DNA of 18,040 nucleotides from a bacterium (GCA_030642425.1 DAOWNU010000004.1:1-18040), one strand, 5' to 3'; positions 1-7,590 are shown, numbered from the stretch's first letter. Notes: generated by a model not told the origin, from the letters alone. Translations and numbers: made by a program.

Positions 1-903
1 GGGGAATCGGGATCTTACGGCCCCGGATGGCAGAATTTTTACATAATGAAAATCGATTACGACGGCGATTCGCTCTGGGCAAAGGCATACGGCGGCGCGG
101 AATATGAGTATTGTCACGGCATGACCGCGACTTCCGACGGCGGTTTCGTTGTTATCGGGAGTTCCAATTCGTTCAGCCCATCCTACGATGCTTATCTTGT
201 GAGGATCGATTCATCCGGAGACTCGGTCTGGGCACACAATTACGGCGGCGATTATAACGAAGACGGGCGGGACGTGGTTCAGACCGCCGATGGCGGATTC
301 TTGTTTGTAGGCTCATTGGAGCCGGACGCCGTGAGCGAAGGGCAACTCTGGATCGTTCGCACAGACTCCGACGGCGTTGTCCAATGGTCGAAACTTTACG
401 GTGGCTTCGGGTGGGAAGAGGCATGGGCGGTTGCGAGAGTCTCCGACGGCGGTTTTATTATTGCCGGTTACACTCAATCCTATGGCGCTGGCGGTGAGGA
501 CGTCTGGGTTCTGCGGATCAACTCGATAGGAGATACACTCTGGGCGCGCACGTTCGGCGGCGCACTGAACGAACGCGCGGAATCTGTCGATACGACCGGC
601 GACGGCTTTATTTTGGCGGGATATAGCTACTCACATTCCGCAGGCGAGGACGACGTTTATATGCTTCGCCTCGATCTCGACGGCAGCCTGAAAATCGACG
701 AGGACAATGTTATCGTGCCCGAAAATCTATCGATAGACGCCTATCCGAACCCGTTCAATTCGGCGGTGAGGATTACCGTAGGGGCAATTCATGAATTGCC
801 CCTACAAATAGAGATATTCGATATAAGCGGAAAAAGGATCGAGGGATCGAGGGATCGAGGGTTCGAGGTGGAACACCGGGCGACGATAATCGAGCGCCGA
901 TAA
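1..903 (+). CDS. Secreted repeat protein with T9SS type A-like C-terminus (5' partial, frameshifted at 3' end)
   Basis: The frame is open from base 1, and the residues before the first ATG (46) continue the same repeat pattern, so the true start lies outside the window. The visible part has about four repeats of roughly 50 residues, each carrying a DGGF(I/V)xxG strand, a (V/L)xR(I/T)D strand and a WxxxYGG or WxxxFGG turn. This resembles the beta-propeller-like repeats of secreted FCB proteins. After a short linker comes a sorting-domain start, AYPNPFNSAVRI (about 739-774), then EIFDISGKRI. The known role of this domain class is export through T9SS and surface attachment. The domain is abnormal twice: a 28-bp palindrome adds the residues VGAIHELPL, and an 8-bp tandem repeat shifts the frame so that translation ends at 903 in unrelated residues. 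The proper C-terminal strands survive in another frame to 1010. Ligand and substrate are unknown. Confidence 0.8.
   Translation, partial: GESGSYGPGWQNFYIMKIDYDGDSLWAKAYGGAEYEYCHGMTATSDGGFVVIGSSNSFSPSYDAYLVRIDSSGDSVWAHNYGGDYNEDGRDVVQTADGGFLFVGSLEPDAVSEGQLWIVRTDSDGVVQWSKLYGGFGWEEAWAVARVSDGGFIIAGYTQSYGAGGEDVWVLRINSIGDTLWARTFGGALNERAESVDTTGDGFILAGYSYSHSAGEDDVYMLRLDLDGSLKIDEDNVIVPENLSIDAYPNPFNSAVRITVGAIHELPLQIEIFDISGKRIEGSRDRGFEVEHRATIIERR
778..805. repeat. Perfect 28-bp palindrome inside the sorting-domain coding sequence
   Basis: The left arm GTAGGGGCAATTCA (778-791) is followed directly by its exact reverse complement TGAATTGCCCCTAC (792-805), with no loop. It reads in frame as VGAIHELPL. It sits between two sorting-domain strands that are usually separated by a short variable loop, so it looks like an inserted REP-like element tolerated in a loop. 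Other copies cannot be sought here, so mobility is inferred. Confidence 0.85.
837..868 (+). repeat. 8-bp tandem repeat (GATCGAGG x3 plus GTTCGAGG) at the frameshift
   Basis: Units are 837-844, 845-852, 853-860 and 861-868; the first three are identical and the fourth differs by one base. Eight is not a multiple of three, so gain or loss of one unit switches frame. The observed offset between the upstream frame and the intact sorting-domain tail is exactly what one extra unit (or all four, 32 bases) would cause. Confidence 0.85.
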
Positions 904-1010
904 ACGAATTTGTCTGGACGCCCGACGAATCCATCGGCAGCGGGGTTTATTTGGTTCGAGCGACAATCGGGGATGATAATATTATAAAGCGCGTCGTGTA
1001 TTTGAAATGA
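867..1010 (+). pseudogene. Out-of-frame remainder of the T9SS sorting domain of the preceding gene
   Basis: Read with codons starting at 867, 870 and so on, this stretch gives EFVWTPDESIGSGVYLVRA followed by IGDDNIIKRVVYLK and a TGA stop at 1008-1010. That is a textbook end of a T9SS type A sorting domain. It has no start of its own and fits directly after the EIFDISGKRI strand of the upstream frame. The change is from codons at position 1 mod 3 to 0 mod 3, which equals a net gain of 8 bases (or any 3n+2). The gene is therefore either frameshifted in this organism, phase-variable, or mis-assembled at the tandem repeat. Confidence 0.8.
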
Positions 1011-1043
1011 CGGCTGGTTCGATTTAGCCGATAGGACACAAAT

Positions 1044-2210
1044 ATGCGCTACACCGATGAACAAATAAAAGCCCTACGCGACAGGTGGGACAAACCCCTT
1101 CTTAAACCAGGCTCCTTTAAACGCGACGAGGAAGGGAGAGTGTTTGGTGGCGAACGGATTATCTTAAACGAAGGAATTTGGTCATATCATGAAACTACAG
1201 AGAAAATAGGGACATTTGAGCAAATTTTAGTGAAAAGACTAAAAGGAATCGAAGACCTCGTGACTCCCCAGCTGAAAAAAACCGGTAATATACCGTGGCA
1301 GTTCAAAAGAGAATTATATATGGATATTTGGAATACAATTGCTGGTAACACCTTTAGTAGATTGTTAGAAGAATTAAATGAATATGGTCTCAGTTTCTGT
1401 CTTGAATGGTCTGATTTTCGAGGCGCCGATTTGCATTCAATACATTTAGATGCTGCATATCTTGACAGTGCAAGATTTGAATTCTCTCTTCTTGGCGCAT
1501 GTTCTTTTAGGGGTGCGATATGTAATGGTGCTAATTTTAGTAATGCGAGATTAAACTTTGCGGATTTTACTGGCGCAGAATGTATGGAAACTATTTTCGA
1601 TAATAGCCAATGTTGGTCACTTATTTTGGATTGTTCCGATTGTAAAAGCGCGAGTTTTAATGGAGCAGATTTAGCAAGAGCTTCGTTTGGAAGAAGAAAG
1701 AGCTATTTAGAAGGTGAACTTTACGATGAAGGATGCGAGTTACTGAATGCTACATTTAGTAGGGAATCCTCGTTTATTTGGGTGGACACTTCGCCTGTCG
1801 ATTGGTCGAAGAATCCGCGAATGAAAAGGTTCATCGAGCAGCAGCAGTTCGCGCATTCAATAAAGAAGGCTTTTCCCCGTTGGGAATGGGCAATATCGAT
1901 AGTCGATTACCTATCGGATATAGGCAAGTGGGCTAAATGGGAGGTTTTCTTCGTTCTCCTTTTCGCAAATCTTTTTTTATGGCTTGACAAAGTTATGCCG
2001 CAAGCCCTATTTGAAATTAATCCTGAGATAACCGCTCCCACTCTGTCGTATATATATTTCAGCGTGATTACGTTCACCACACTCGGTTTCGGCGATGTGA
2101 CCGCGACACATTGGTTATCTATGTCGTTAGTAATGTTGGAGGTAATATTGGGTTACGTTTTCCTCGGCGGTCTGGTGACCTTCCTCGCGAACTGGCTGGG
2201 GAGGCGATAA
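1044..2210 (+). CDS. Pentapeptide-repeat protein fused to a two-helix potassium-channel domain
   Basis: A 388-residue protein. Residues about 120-250 carry pentapeptide repeats of the A(D/N)Lxx type (FRGADL, FRGAICNGANF, NARLNFADF, FNGADLARASF), which form a right-handed quadrilateral beta-helix. The C-terminus is an Ion_trans_2-like pore: a first helix around 300-316, a pore loop with selectivity filter TLGFGD at 346-351, and a second helix around 358-384. The expected product is an inner-membrane K+-selective (or related cation) channel whose soluble N-terminal domain could sense a ligand or mediate assembly; that role is inferred. AGGA at 1033-1036 lies 7 bases before the ATG. The pentapeptide part is visibly AT-rich and rich in cysteine (for example CWSLILDCSDC) compared with neighbouring genes and with its own pore segment, which suggests horizontal acquisition or domain recombination. 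Confidence 0.85.
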   Translation: MRYTDEQIKALRDRWDKPLLKPGSFKRDEEGRVFGGERIILNEGIWSYHETTEKIGTFEQILVKRLKGIEDLVTPQLKKTGNIPWQFKRELYMDIWNTIAGNTFSRLLEELNEYGLSFCLEWSDFRGADLHSIHLDAAYLDSARFEFSLLGACSFRGAICNGANFSNARLNFADFTGAECMETIFDNSQCWSLILDCSDCKSASFNGADLARASFGRRKSYLEGELYDEGCELLNATFSRESSFIWVDTSPVDWSKNPRMKRFIEQQQFAHSIKKAFPRWEWAISIVDYLSDIGKWAKWEVFFVLLFANLFLWLDKVMPQALFEINPEITAPTLSYIYFSVITFTTLGFGDVTATHWLSMSLVMLEVILGYVFLGGLVTFLANWLGRR

Positions 2211-2279
2211 TCCGCGATTGACAACGATAATTTGTTTCGTTTTCGCGTTTTTTCCTTGCGTTAATCGTGAGGGCACAAA

Positions 2280-2672
2280 ATGATGGTCAATAAGGATAAG
2301 GACGGCAAAAACAGATTTTCGACGCACGCGAGGGGCGAGGCCGGCGAGGATATCGCCGCGCGCCATCTCGAAAAGCAGGGGTTTGAGATAATCGAGCGGA
2401 ACTGGCGGTTGAGAGAGGGCGAACTGGACATTATCGCCAAAAAAGGGAATTTGATAGCCTTTGTTGAGGTCAAAACCGCATATTCGAATAGATTTGGGGA
2501 TCCCGTGGAATGGGTCAATCCGGCAAAATGTCGCCAGATTGGCAAGATTGCCGGGGCGTGGATCGACAAAAACAGCCCGGAAAACTGCTTTTTCAGGTTC
2601 GATGTTATTGCTTTGACAAAAATCGAAGGCGGCTTTTCGATTCGCCATATAGCGGACGCATTCAGTCTTTAG
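2280..2672 (+). CDS. yraN: YraN family (UPF0102) endonuclease-like protein
   Basis: At 130 residues it has the usual size for the family. The conserved core is present: GEAGEDIAARHLEKQGFEI (from residue 19), RNWRLREGELDIIA (40-53), FVEVK (61-65), FGDPVEWV, then RFDVIAL and IRHIADAF at the C-terminus. The set E23, D50, E63-x-K65 matches the PD-(D/E)xK restriction-endonuclease-like fold to which YraN is assigned; its cellular role is not firmly established. Two adjacent ATGs occur (2280 and 2283). GAGGG at 2269-2273 is spaced 6 and 9 bases from them, so either could serve. Its 3' end overlaps the convergent lipoprotein gene by 11 bases. Confidence 0.92.
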   Translation: MMVNKDKDGKNRFSTHARGEAGEDIAARHLEKQGFEIIERNWRLREGELDIIAKKGNLIAFVEVKTAYSNRFGDPVEWVNPAKCRQIGKIAGAWIDKNSPENCFFRFDVIALTKIEGGFSIRHIADAFSL

Positions 2673-3024
2673 GCCTTCTATTGCCGCGGGCGGAAGGCAT
2701 TTTCTCGCTCTTTATAGCCTCTTCTCGTTTTTCGATTTCCAGCGCGACCATTTGCCAAATTTCGCTCCAGCGTTCGGGCGATTTGTCGAGGGCAATCTTG
2801 TATAGGTCGAATTCGTCGCGTGTGATGTCGTGGGCCTCGAAAACAGAATCCTGAACCTGCGCCAGCAGAACGGAATCGGACAGAAACTGTTCCGCCGCGA
2901 AAGACAGATCGACATAGAGCATAACGAACTGGCTGTCGGTGACGGTCTTTTCGTCGGCAAAAGCGCACCCCGAGAAGATTAGAATCGTAAGTGCGAGAAT
3001 TGTTATCAGCGGTCTTTTTAACAT
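2662..3024 (-). CDS. Small secreted lipoprotein, DUF4296-like
   Basis: A 120-residue protein beginning MLKRPLITILALTILIFSGC: a signal peptide with a clear lipobox (FSGC, Cys at residue 20), so it should be lipid-anchored in the envelope. The remainder is charged and helical. The order of a first helix (SQFVMLYVDLSFAAEQF), a DITRDEFDLYKIAL segment and a final helix containing WSEIWQMVALEIEKREEA resembles the DUF4296 lipoproteins of Bacteroidetes; this assignment is tentative. AGAAGG lies 8 bases upstream of the ATG on the minus strand, and a strong promoter sits at 3046-3074. The 3' end overlaps yraN by 11 bases, with no terminator hairpin between them. Confidence 0.75.
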   Translation of the reverse strand: MLKRPLITILALTILIFSGCAFADEKTVTDSQFVMLYVDLSFAAEQFLSDSVLLAQVQDSVFEAHDITRDEFDLYKIALDKSPERWSEIWQMVALEIEKREEAIKSEKMPSARGNRRPKD

Positions 3025-3045
3025 AGAGATTACCTTCTGAGTTAG

Positions 3046-3074
3046 AAGATAGTTAAATTAAAACCTTTTGTCAA
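3046..3074 (-). promoter_or_regulatory. Sigma70-like promoter of the small lipoprotein gene
   Basis: On the minus strand this reads TTGACA, 17 bases, TATCTT. The -35 box is perfect, the spacer optimal and the -10 box good. It lies about 20 bases upstream of the start codon at 3024 and implies a short leader containing only the ribosome binding site. The same TTGACA-N17-TATCTT arrangement occurs before the receptor operon at 9216. Confidence 0.75.
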
Positions 3075-3121
3075 GCCGAATTCGGCGCAAGAGAATGAAC
3101 GCAAACCCTATGCCAAGAATT

Positions 3122-4207
3122 ATGAAACAGCAAAAAAAATCTTTTTCGACCCGAAACGAGACGAGACGGGTAAAAATTCGCGGGGTGCCGATAGGCGGCG
3201 GCACGCGGGTGACAGTCCAGTCCATGCTTTCCGTGCCGACATCCGATATCGAACGCGCTCTCGGCCAAATCCGCGAATTAGCGTCGGCGGGCTGCGACAT
3301 TATCCGCCTCGCGATCCGCGACAGGGACGCTGTCGAGGCCTTCCGGGAAATACGCAGTTGCGTGGACTTGCCGCTCGTTGCGGATATCCATTTCGATCAT
3401 CGCCTTGCGATCCTCGCCGCAGAGGCCGGCGCGGACAAGCTCCGGATCAATCCGGGGAATATCGGCTCCGACGCGAAAGTCCGGGAGGTCGCTTCGGCAG
3501 CGCTGGAATACGGAATTCCAATAAGGATTGGGGTCAACGCCGGTAGTTTGCCCGAAAAACTTGCCAGAAACGAGCCAACTGCGGAAAAGATGGTCGAGGC
3601 GGCGCGTATGGAGATCGAGCCGCTGTTGGAATCCGGTTTTCAGGATATTGTCGTTTCCCTAAAATCCCACGATCCGGCAATGACTATCGCGGCCAACGTT
3701 CTTTTTGCAGAGAATTTCGATCTGCCGCTTCATATCGGGGTGACGGAGGCCGGTCTTCCCGACGTGGGCGCTGTCCGGAGCGCAGTGGGCATAGGTTCCC
3801 TGCTTATTTCCGGCATCGGGGATACGATTCGGGTGTCGCTCACCGGCGATCCGGTCGAGGAAGTCGTTGTCGGAAAGCGGATTTTGCGGGCGTGTGGTCT
3901 GTTGAAAAGGGGCGTCGAACTCGTGAGCTGCCCGACCTGCGGCCGTTGCCGTGTCGATCTAATAGGCGTGGCCAATGAGATTTCGCGAAGACTGCCGCAG
4001 ATCGAAAAGTATATTCAGGTCGCGATAATGGGGTGCGAGGTCAACGGCCCCGGCGAGGCGAAAATGGCGGATGTCGGAATCGCCGGCGGGAACGGATATT
4101 TTCTTCTTTTCAAAAAGGGAAAGGTTATTGAAAAAGTTCCGCAGGAAGCGGTGGTGGAGAGGCTGCTCGTGGAGATAGAGGAACTCGCAGCCGTCTCGGA
4201 CGATTAA
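3122..4207 (+). CDS. ispG: 4-hydroxy-3-methylbut-2-enyl diphosphate synthase (IspG/GcpE)
   Basis: IspG converts MEcPP to HMBPP in the methylerythritol phosphate pathway of isoprenoid synthesis, in the cytoplasm, using a [4Fe-4S] cluster. Visible motifs are VPIGGGTRVTVQSML near the N-terminus, LVADIHFDHRLA, DKLRINPGNIG, HIGVTEAG, SCPTCGRC and MGCEVNGPGEA. Counting from the ATG at 3122 (361 aa), the cluster ligands are C270, C273, C305 and E312, the same numbering as E. coli IspG, which supports this start. There is an extra Cys at 276. Earlier starts exist at TTG 3068, ATG 3095 and ATG 3110; none of the candidates has a convincing ribosome binding site. This is the short two-domain form. Confidence 0.95.
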   Translation: MKQQKKSFSTRNETRRVKIRGVPIGGGTRVTVQSMLSVPTSDIERALGQIRELASAGCDIIRLAIRDRDAVEAFREIRSCVDLPLVADIHFDHRLAILAAEAGADKLRINPGNIGSDAKVREVASAALEYGIPIRIGVNAGSLPEKLARNEPTAEKMVEAARMEIEPLLESGFQDIVVSLKSHDPAMTIAANVLFAENFDLPLHIGVTEAGLPDVGAVRSAVGIGSLLISGIGDTIRVSLTGDPVEEVVVGKRILRACGLLKRGVELVSCPTCGRCRVDLIGVANEISRRLPQIEKYIQVAIMGCEVNGPGEAKMADVGIAGGNGYFLLFKKGKVIEKVPQEAVVERLLVEIEELAAVSDD

Positions 4208-4231
4208 TATTCAACCTGTTCGATTTTTTCC

Positions 4232-4261
4232 TTGCAAATTGGATTGTTCGATGTTTATTAT
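4232..4261 (+). promoter_or_regulatory. Possible promoter upstream of the hybrid sensor gene
   Basis: TTGCAA (4232-4237), 18 bases and TATTAT (4256-4261) lie in the AT-rich 147-base gap between ispG and the sensor gene. The match is moderate and the implied leader is about 85-90 bases. A small palindrome AGCTATAGCT (4331-4340) lies between it and the start codon. Confidence 0.35.
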
Positions 4262-4354
4262 AAAGTTTGTTTTGTGCGGCGAAAGAAAAACATTGCGAAT
4301 ATCGACATATAACAAAATACTTTAACTAAAAGCTATAGCTCTAAGTATATCAAT

Positions 4355-7189
4355 ATGATAAGCCGTTATACAATAATATCTATTCTCGTTATTCTGGTTT
4401 TTGGACACGCTCTTCTGGCGTTGAACATCCCGGCGGAAAGCCGCGAATGGCTCTCCGAAAGGGACTCGCTGATCGCGGCTGTCAATCCCGAATCCCCGCC
4501 TTTCAGCTATCTCAACAAAAAGGGAGAACTCGAGGGCTTCGATATCGACCTGATTGGCGATATTTCCCGCGCGATAGGGAAAAAGATCGCCCTCGTTCCG
4601 CTGGATTCGGAATATTTCGCTGCGGGCGAAGTATCGGAGCGATACGATTTGCTCGTGGGAATATATCGAACCCCGGAAAATGAGGAGCGATTTTATCTTT
4701 CCAGAGGGATTTTCGAGTGCGAATTTACGATCTATATTCTGCGGGGCGCCGAGGCCATCGACGGCTTTAACGACCTCACCGGAAGGCTTGTCGGTGTATG
4801 CGTTTCCAGCCCGATAATACCGCTGTTGCAGGCTGTATCGGGCGATAGCGTTGTGACGACCTTATCGCCCAAAGAGGGCCTTTATCTTTTAAAAAATGGA
4901 ATAATAACGACATTTATTTCCCCGCAACATGTTGCGGATCACATTATTGAAGCCGAGGGGCTGGATGAGATCGAAAAAAGCCCTTCGATGATCCTGAAAT
5001 ACGATTATACGATAGCGGTCCCGCGCGGTTCGCCGGAGCTTTTTCCCGTTGTCGATAGGGCGCTAAACTATCTGGAGCGAAGCGGAAAGCTCACCAAAAC
5101 CTATAGTAAATGGTTCGATCAGGGAAAGAGAGAAAAGGAAAACCAGTATTTAACGCTCTTCGTAATTCTTATTTCTCTGGTCATTATTTTCTTTTTGATA
5201 TTTTATATCGCGGACAAATTGAAGTATTTCAATATTTCGCTTCGAGCCGAAAAGGAGAATTTGCGCAGGTTGGAAGTGGAATTATCCGATTTAGACGAAC
5301 AATTTAATGCGCTTTCCGTGGCGGCATCGAAATGCGGAATCGGCATATTTGCAGTCCGGGATGTGGGGGATATTACCGGCAAAATAGTGCGGGTCAACGA
5401 GGGCATGTCAAAAATGTCGGGATTCACAACGGATGAGTTGCTTCAAAAAAGTTTTACCGGGCTGTTCGAGGGCGAAGATTTAAAGAAAGTGTCCGAATAT
5501 TACCGGCTCCGCAAAGAGGGAAACCCGCAGACGGAGACCTACGAATTAGTCGGAGTTCGAGCGGACGGCGAAAAAAGACCGATCGAGCTTTCGGTGCAGC
5601 TGCTCGAGACCTCCGAAGGGACATTGATAATCGGCCTCGTGAAAGAACTTTCCCGCATTAAAACCCTTCAGAAAAAGCTCCGTAATTCCGATCACAATTT
5701 CCGAACGACTCTCTCGAGCCTGCCCAACGGGGCGATAGTTATAAACCGGGAAAGGATTCTTTACCTTAATAATGCCTTCCGCAAGTTGGTCGGCCGCTCG
5801 CCGGAGGATATTCGCACGTGGGGCTTCCGAAGACTGCTGCCGCCGGTGCACAGGGCAAGGATCGAGGCCGTGGTCAACAACCTTCTCGACGGCAAGGAGG
5901 CGCCAAAAGAGATACAGTTCGAGCTTTTGGGGCCAAAAGAAGAATTGCTGCTGGTTTCTTCGAGGCCGAGGGCCGCAAATTATTTCGGCGAGCCTGCCGT
6001 GCTGATGGTTCTTCGCGAAAATATAAAGAGAAGCCCCGGCGTAAGGACAGGTTTGTCGAAGAGCAAATTCGAGGGTATCGGCAATATTGCGGACGATCTG
6101 GTTTTGGAATTCAACAACATGCTTATGGGAGTTATGGGGGCCGTGAATAATATCCGGCTTCAGATGGTCGAGAGCTCACCCCTGCGAGAATATGTCGAAA
6201 TTATCGAGAAGGAGGCCGAGCGGGCCGCCGAACTTACCGGAAAACTGCTGAGTATGTCTCGCGAATCGGAAGATAAAGCCGGACGCGTGATCTCCCTCCA
6301 CGCTGTAATACGGGATGCTCTGGAGCTTATGCCCGAGCCGCCGGAGGGCAAGATCGAAATGGTTACTCATCTCGATGCCAGACCGGATACGACGCGGGGC
6401 AATATCTCGCAGATACATCAGGCTATATTGAATCTTGTGGTTCACGCGGTCGAGTCGATGAATACAGGCGGAACTTTGACAATTGAAACCGTCAATGTCG
6501 ATATAGAAACCGGATTTCAACAGGAATATTCCGACAGCAAGCCGGGCAGATATGTTTGCGTTTCCGTTGCCGATACCGGTCCGGGGATCGGCAAGGACAA
6601 CTTGCCCGATGTGTTTCAGCCTTTCTTTCAGGCCGGGCAACTGGGAGTGGGGGCGGGGCTTGGTCTTTCGCTCGTCCAAAAACTTGTGAAAAAGCATGGG
6701 GGCTTTGTCCGGGTCGAGTCCGAAATGGATGTCGGAAGCACGTTTTTCGCTTATTTTCCAGAGGACGTTTCCGGGGCGGAAACCGCGGCCCGATCCGGGG
6801 CACTTCCGAAGGGCACGGAAACGGTTCTGGTTGTCGACGACGAGCCTCATATCAGAACCGTTCTAAAAGCCCTGCTCGAATATCTTGGATACGGTGTCCT
6901 TCTCGCTTCGGACGGCGCCGAGGGAGTGGAAATGGTGCGCGAGAAGGGAAACGAAATAGCCCTTGTCCTGCTCGATATTATTATGCCCGGGATGAACGGC
7001 GAAGAGGCTTTTAAGAATATGAGAGAAATCGCGCCGAGCATGAAGATAGTTATTTCTACGGGATACGCCAGAGAGGATGTGCTGAGCGATCTTATCCGGC
7101 AGGGCGCTTCCGCACTTATCAGGAAGCCATATTATGCAGGAACAATTGCAAAGACCGTGCGCTGTGTTCTGGACGGCGAAGAGGAGTAG
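4355..7189 (+). CDS. Large hybrid sensor: periplasmic SBP_bac_3 domain, two PAS domains, histidine-kinase-like core lacking the His, receiver
   Basis: A 944-residue inner-membrane signalling protein. The order is: signal/TM helix 4-23; a periplasmic family 3 solute-binding domain about 30-258 (DSLIAAVNPESPPFSYL, GFDIDLIGDISRAIG); TM helix about 266-287; coiled coil; PAS about 315-440; PAS about 450-560; a kinase-like core 570-775; receiver domain 820-940. The layout resembles BvgS/EvgS-type sensors. In the dimerization helix, the place of the usual AHDFNN is VLEFNN, so the phosphoacceptor His is Leu584. In the N-box the second Asn is His697 (NLVVHAVESM). G1 (DTGPGIG, 740-746), the F box (FQPFF) and G2 (GAGLGLS, 766-772) remain. 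The receiver is intact: D828-D829, phospho-site D874, T902, K924. The protein may be a non-catalytic or phosphate-receiving platform. The ligand is unknown, probably an amino acid or small polar solute judging from the domain family. No clear ribosome binding site precedes the ATG. Confidence 0.9.
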   Translation: MISRYTIISILVILVFGHALLALNIPAESREWLSERDSLIAAVNPESPPFSYLNKKGELEGFDIDLIGDISRAIGKKIALVPLDSEYFAAGEVSERYDLLVGIYRTPENEERFYLSRGIFECEFTIYILRGAEAIDGFNDLTGRLVGVCVSSPIIPLLQAVSGDSVVTTLSPKEGLYLLKNGIITTFISPQHVADHIIEAEGLDEIEKSPSMILKYDYTIAVPRGSPELFPVVDRALNYLERSGKLTKTYSKWFDQGKREKENQYLTLFVILISLVIIFFLIFYIADKLKYFNISLRAEKENLRRLEVELSDLDEQFNALSVAASKCGIGIFAVRDVGDITGKIVRVNEGMSKMSGFTTDELLQKSFTGLFEGEDLKKVSEYYRLRKEGNPQTETYELVGVRADGEKRPIELSVQLLETSEGTLIIGLVKELSRIKTLQKKLRNSDHNFRTTLSSLPNGAIVINRERILYLNNAFRKLVGRSPEDIRTWGFRRLLPPVHRARIEAVVNNLLDGKEAPKEIQFELLGPKEELLLVSSRPRAANYFGEPAVLMVLRENIKRSPGVRTGLSKSKFEGIGNIADDLVLEFNNMLMGVMGAVNNIRLQMVESSPLREYVEIIEKEAERAAELTGKLLSMSRESEDKAGRVISLHAVIRDALELMPEPPEGKIEMVTHLDARPDTTRGNISQIHQAILNLVVHAVESMNTGGTLTIETVNVDIETGFQQEYSDSKPGRYVCVSVADTGPGIGKDNLPDVFQPFFQAGQLGVGAGLGLSLVQKLVKKHGGFVRVESEMDVGSTFFAYFPEDVSGAETAARSGALPKGTETVLVVDDEPHIRTVLKALLEYLGYGVLLASDGAEGVEMVREKGNEIALVLLDIIMPGMNGEEAFKNMREIAPSMKIVISTGYAREDVLSDLIRQGASALIRKPYYAGTIAKTVRCVLDGEEE

Positions 7190-7232
7190 AATAAGAAAGT
7201 AGATTTGGTAATCACTTTTTTAATCGAGGACT

Positions 7233-7538
7233 ATGGAAGAAATATTAAATATTTTGGAACTTCGATGGGTTCTATACCTTCTGGGGTTCATTTTTCTGCC
7301 GAGGATCAATCTCCTGTTCGTTTGGTATTTCCACGGCGGGAATCTGTGGACGTATCCCTGGGTGCTGTATGGCGCCGGTTTCATTTTCATGCCGCGTATG
7401 TTTCTTGGGCTTCTTGTCGCTTTCACGACGCAGAACTATAGTATTGGGGCTGCGATGGCGATAGTGGGTTTTTTCATGGACGGCGGAACGAAGTATTTTT
7501 ACGATCACAGGCGCAGGAAAAAGAGAAGGCGCGATTAG
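7233..7538 (+). CDS. Small membrane protein with internal duplication, function unknown
   Basis: A 101-residue very hydrophobic protein with two or three membrane segments and a strongly basic tail (RRRKKRRR). It contains two copies of the pattern WVLYxxGFIFxPR, at residues 12-24 and 43-55, each followed by a hydrophobic stretch, so it looks like a duplicated helical hairpin. Other aromatic residues are numerous. GAGGA ends only two bases before the ATG, unusually close. It lies 43 bases after the hybrid sensor and could be co-transcribed with it. The family was not recognised. The basic tail is expected on the cytoplasmic side by the positive-inside rule. Confidence 0.6.
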   Translation: MEEILNILELRWVLYLLGFIFLPRINLLFVWYFHGGNLWTYPWVLYGAGFIFMPRMFLGLLVAFTTQNYSIGAAMAIVGFFMDGGTKYFYDHRRRKKRRRD

Positions 7539-7590
7539 CCCGGAATAATAAAAAAAGCCTTTGATGATCTTTGATTAATTACCTTAATAG

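Noticed and set aside
2218..2246. TTGACA at 2218 as a promoter for yraN
   Set aside because: No acceptable -10 box is found at 16-18 bases (the sequence there is TTTCGC).
2280..2672. YraN as part of a nuclease-based defence system
   Set aside because: YraN is a widespread housekeeping family and no helicase, methyltransferase, toxin or integrase lies nearby.
3068..3121. Earlier ispG starts (TTG 3068, ATG 3095, ATG 3110)
   Set aside because: TTG 3068 overlaps the minus-strand promoter's -35 region; none has a convincing ribosome binding site, and the ATG at 3122 gives the E. coli residue numbering for the cluster ligands.
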